The translations under genes and the position numbers were made by a program. DNA of 7,515 bases from an uncultured Caulobacteraceae bacterium. GTDB lineage: Bacteria > Pseudomonadota > Alphaproteobacteria > Caulobacterales > Caulobacteraceae. The stretch lies in contig CALEOQ010000441.1 in the NCBI GenBank assembly GCA_937910255.1, forward strand, positions 1-7,515. The letters are read 5' to 3'. The notes under the pieces are model-generated. The model ran no database searches and was not told the DNA's origin. It saw only the letters and a list, made by a program, of their open reading frames with translations. This document shows positions 5,564 to 7,515 of this stretch, piece after piece (the first letter of the stretch is position 1; every line of letters starts with the position of its first letter).

Positions 5564-7388
5564 GTGCCCGCCAGTACGATGGTGGCTGCGAGCGGCGTAA
5601 GCGCCATTGACAGCCTGCTTTACGGGACCAAGTGGTCCAGCACCGGCCTCACCTTCAGCTTTCCCGACGCGGTCACCGATCTGGCGGACTATGCCAGCCC
5701 GCTGGACCCGGCCTATTTCTCCGGCTTGGACTCCACCCAGCGTCTGTGGGTGCAACAGGCGCTGAGTCAGTGGGGCAGGGTCACCGGCCTGACCTTCACC
5801 GAGGCGGCGAACGACGCGGACGGCGACCTGCGCTTCTACTTCTATAACGACGGCGGCAACCTGACGATGCGGGTGGTGGGCTTTCCGGGGGAGACGCCGG
5901 AAAGTGGAGACGTTCAGTTCGGGGCTGCATTCACGTCCGGCGCCTGGACCCCAGGGACCTATACCCACTTCACCATCCTCCATGAGATCGGCCACGCCCT
6001 GGGGCTGAAACATCCCCACGGCGCCGACAACGGCTTCCCCGTGGCCGACGGGGCGAGCGATGGCGTGCCCAATTCGGTGATGAGCTATCGCAGCTATCTG
6101 GGTGGGCCGATCGAAGCCTATGGCATCGCCTCGGGTTCGTATCCGACGGCGCCGATGGCCTTCGACATCGCCGCCATCCAGCACCTCTACGGCGCCAACT
6201 GGATCTATAACTCAGGCGACACGGTCTATAGCTTCACCCCCACTGCAGCCGTCATCTTCGGCGCCTATTGGGATGGCGGCGGCCAGGACACCTATAACTT
6301 CGCCAGCTACACGACCCATCTGAAGATCGATCTGCGGCCGGGCGCCTGGAGCGACCTCGGCGGCCAGTACGCGTTGCTGGACAATGTCGCGCCGGTCTAT
6401 GCGGACGCCAATATCCGCAACCCCGAACTCTACAACAACGATCTGCGCAGCCTGATCGAGAACGCCACCGGCGGCTCGGGAAACGACTCCATGGCGGGCA
6501 ATCAGGTCGCCAACACCTTGAGCGGCGGAGCCGGGACGGATTCGCTGGATGGCGGCGCAGGGTCCGACACCCTGATCGGCGGTTCGGGCGACGACCAGCT
6601 GGCCGGCGGCGAGGGCGATGACCGCCTCGAGGGCGGCAGCGGCGCCGATACGCTCACCGGCGGCGCGGGCGCCGACACCTTCCTGGTCACCGACGGCGAT
6701 CAGGTGAAGGACTTCCAGGCCGGCGACCGGATCCTGGCCGCCGGCGCGGTTCCCGCGTCGCTCACCTACAGCCTCGCCGGCGCGGCGCTCACCATCGATC
6801 CGGACGGTGCGGGGGGCGCAGGCGCCATCACCGTCGACCTCGCCGCCTTCACGCTATCGGGCTACCAGCTGGCCCTGGATGGCGACGGGGCGATCATCCT
6901 GCAGCTGGCGCCTGCCCCGCCGCCGCCCGCCACGCCCACGGACGGGCCTGATCTTCTGACGGCGGGTCCTGCGCCTCTGTCGGCGGGACCGGGCGGCGAT
7001 ATCGTCCTGGGCTCGGGTGAGGCGAACTGGATCCACGGCAACCAGGGCGATGACATCCTCTATGGCTATGCCGGCGACGACACCCTGATGGGCGGGCAAC
7101 AGAACGACCAGCTGTCCGGCGGCGAGGACCGCGACATCCTGTTCGGCGACGCCGGCGATGACCGTCTGGACGGCGACAGCGGCGACGATCAGCTATTTGG
7201 CGGCGAGGGTCAGGACAGCGCCCAGGGCGGGGCCGGGAACGACTTGCTGCAGGGAAACGCCGGCGCCGATTCCGTGGCCGGCGGCGAAGGCCAGGACACC
7301 CTGCACGGCGGCCAGGGCGACGACTTCGCCCACGGCAACCAGGGCCAGGACATGATGTTCGGCGACCTGGGCCGCGACACCCTGCTCG
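5564..7388 (+). CDS. Serralysin-like (M10B) zinc metalloprotease with two RTX arrays, 3' end missing
   Basis: Probable secreted calcium-dependent protease; 608 codons remain before adapter interrupts the frame. There is no N-terminal signal peptide, as expected for type I (ABC transporter) secretion through a C-terminal signal, which is lost here. The metzincin domain begins with IDSLLYGTKW, has zinc-binding HEIGHALGLKH (H140, catalytic E141, H144, H150) and Met-turn SVMSY (M173), whose Y175 is the expected extra zinc ligand of serralysins. FDIAAIQHLYGAN and GGGQDTYNF then mark the M10 C-terminal domain. RTX array 1 spans about residues 303-373. A strand-rich segment with VKDFQAGDRI (381-390) and a proline-rich linker (449-459) follow, then RTX array 2 from about 477. 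The residues EIGRAHV that appear to end the frame at 7411 are translated adapter, not protein. No transporter genes are in the window. Its natural target is unknown. Confidence 0.92.
6470..6682 (+). repeat. RTX nonapeptide array 1
   Basis: About seven tandem GGxGxDxLx units (27 nt each), for example GGSGDDQLA and GGEGDDRLE. Such units form a calcium-binding parallel beta-roll that folds after secretion. The first two units are degenerate (GNQVANTLS). The array ends in GGAGADTF, the usual last turn before a serralysin C-terminal segment. Confidence 0.93.
6992..7388 (+). repeat. RTX nonapeptide array 2, cut by the contig end
   Basis: About fourteen nonapeptide units of the GGxGxDxLx type, richer in GNQG, GDxG and GGEG variants than array 1. 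The 15-nt string CACGGCAACCAGGGC occurs at 7034-7048 and 7331-7345, exactly 297 nt (11 units) apart. The array is still running at the adapter junction, so its true length is unknown. Confidence 0.93.
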
Positions 7389-7452
7389 AGATCGGAAGAG
7401 CACACGTCTGAACTCCAGTCACGTCGTAAGCTCGTATGCCGTCTTCCGCTTG
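7389..7452. other. Illumina P7-side adapter with 6-nt index (contamination)
   Basis: AGATCGGAAGAGC begins at 7389 and the read-2 adapter runs to 7422. Index GTCGTA (7423-7428) follows, then the P7 primer complement to 7452 with differences at 7430 and 7447. The left-end index read in the same orientation is CTCGTA, one base different, so both ends probably carry the same sample index. Translated adapter gives the spurious peptides IGRAHV (plus) and SSDVCSSDL or QTCALPIS (minus). Confidence 0.98.
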
Positions 7453-7515
7453 AAAAAAAAAATACCGACTTAGCGCACACGCCACCGCTGCCACATACTC
7501 ACAATCCACCGTACA
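7453..7515. other. Poly-A and noise beyond the adapter (not genomic)
   Basis: Ten A residues (7453-7462) directly follow the adapter, the usual result of reading past the end of a library molecule, and 53 nt of sequence without coding or repeat structure follow. None of it should be annotated. Confidence 0.9.

Noticed and set aside
6992..7388. 27-nt periodic repeats as a CRISPR or tandem DNA repeat element
   Set aside because: The period is the nonapeptide code of RTX motifs in an open frame; the units are degenerate and there are no unique spacers of constant length.
7193..7509. Minus-strand ORFs of 95 and 99 codons at the right end
   Set aside because: Their N-terminal parts are translated adapter and poly-A, and the rest is antisense to the RTX repeats.

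Overview
This is a short, high-GC contig from an alphaproteobacterium. By gene content and style Caulobacteraceae (Caulobacter/Phenylobacterium-like) is my best guess, but no rRNA or other decisive marker is present. It is bounded at both ends by sequencing adapter: about 1-126 and 7389-7515 are not genomic, so the real insert is about 127-7388. The two outermost genes are cut by the contig ends.

Left half, minus strand (4313 down to 127): glmU, rpiA, gor and a polytopic membrane protein of the O-antigen ligase type. The glmU-rpiA gap is 97 nt and holds a hairpin and a candidate promoter. rpiA and gor are 14 nt apart, and gor overlaps the membrane-protein gene by 4 nt. The genes supply UDP-GlcNAc for envelope polymers, interconvert pentose phosphates, recycle glutathione with NADPH, and probably handle a surface polysaccharide. 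The membrane-protein gene has no stop inside the window and starts with GTG, so it is easy to miss.

Centre: a 91-bp intergenic region separates glmU (minus) from gph (plus, phosphoglycolate phosphatase-type HAD hydrolase). It carries two copies of TTTNNNCGAAA exactly 21 bp apart. Right after gph is a complete tRNA-Val(CAC) gene. Its probable promoter lies inside the end of gph, with the gph stop codon inside the -10 box.

Right half, plus strand: about 345 bp without a recognisable gene, then a large 3'-truncated gene for a serralysin-like (M10B) zinc metalloprotease with two RTX calcium-binding repeat arrays separated by a proline-rich linker. It is presumably exported by a type I secretion system through a C-terminal signal that is missing here.

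I see no CRISPR array, insertion sequence, phage gene, toxin-antitoxin pair or defence system, and nothing that amounts to a new system. The points most worth a second look are the altered residues in the GlmU uridylyltransferase pocket, the two-array design of the RTX protease, the paired elements in the glmU/gph promoter region, and the adapter ends, which create false gene ends.
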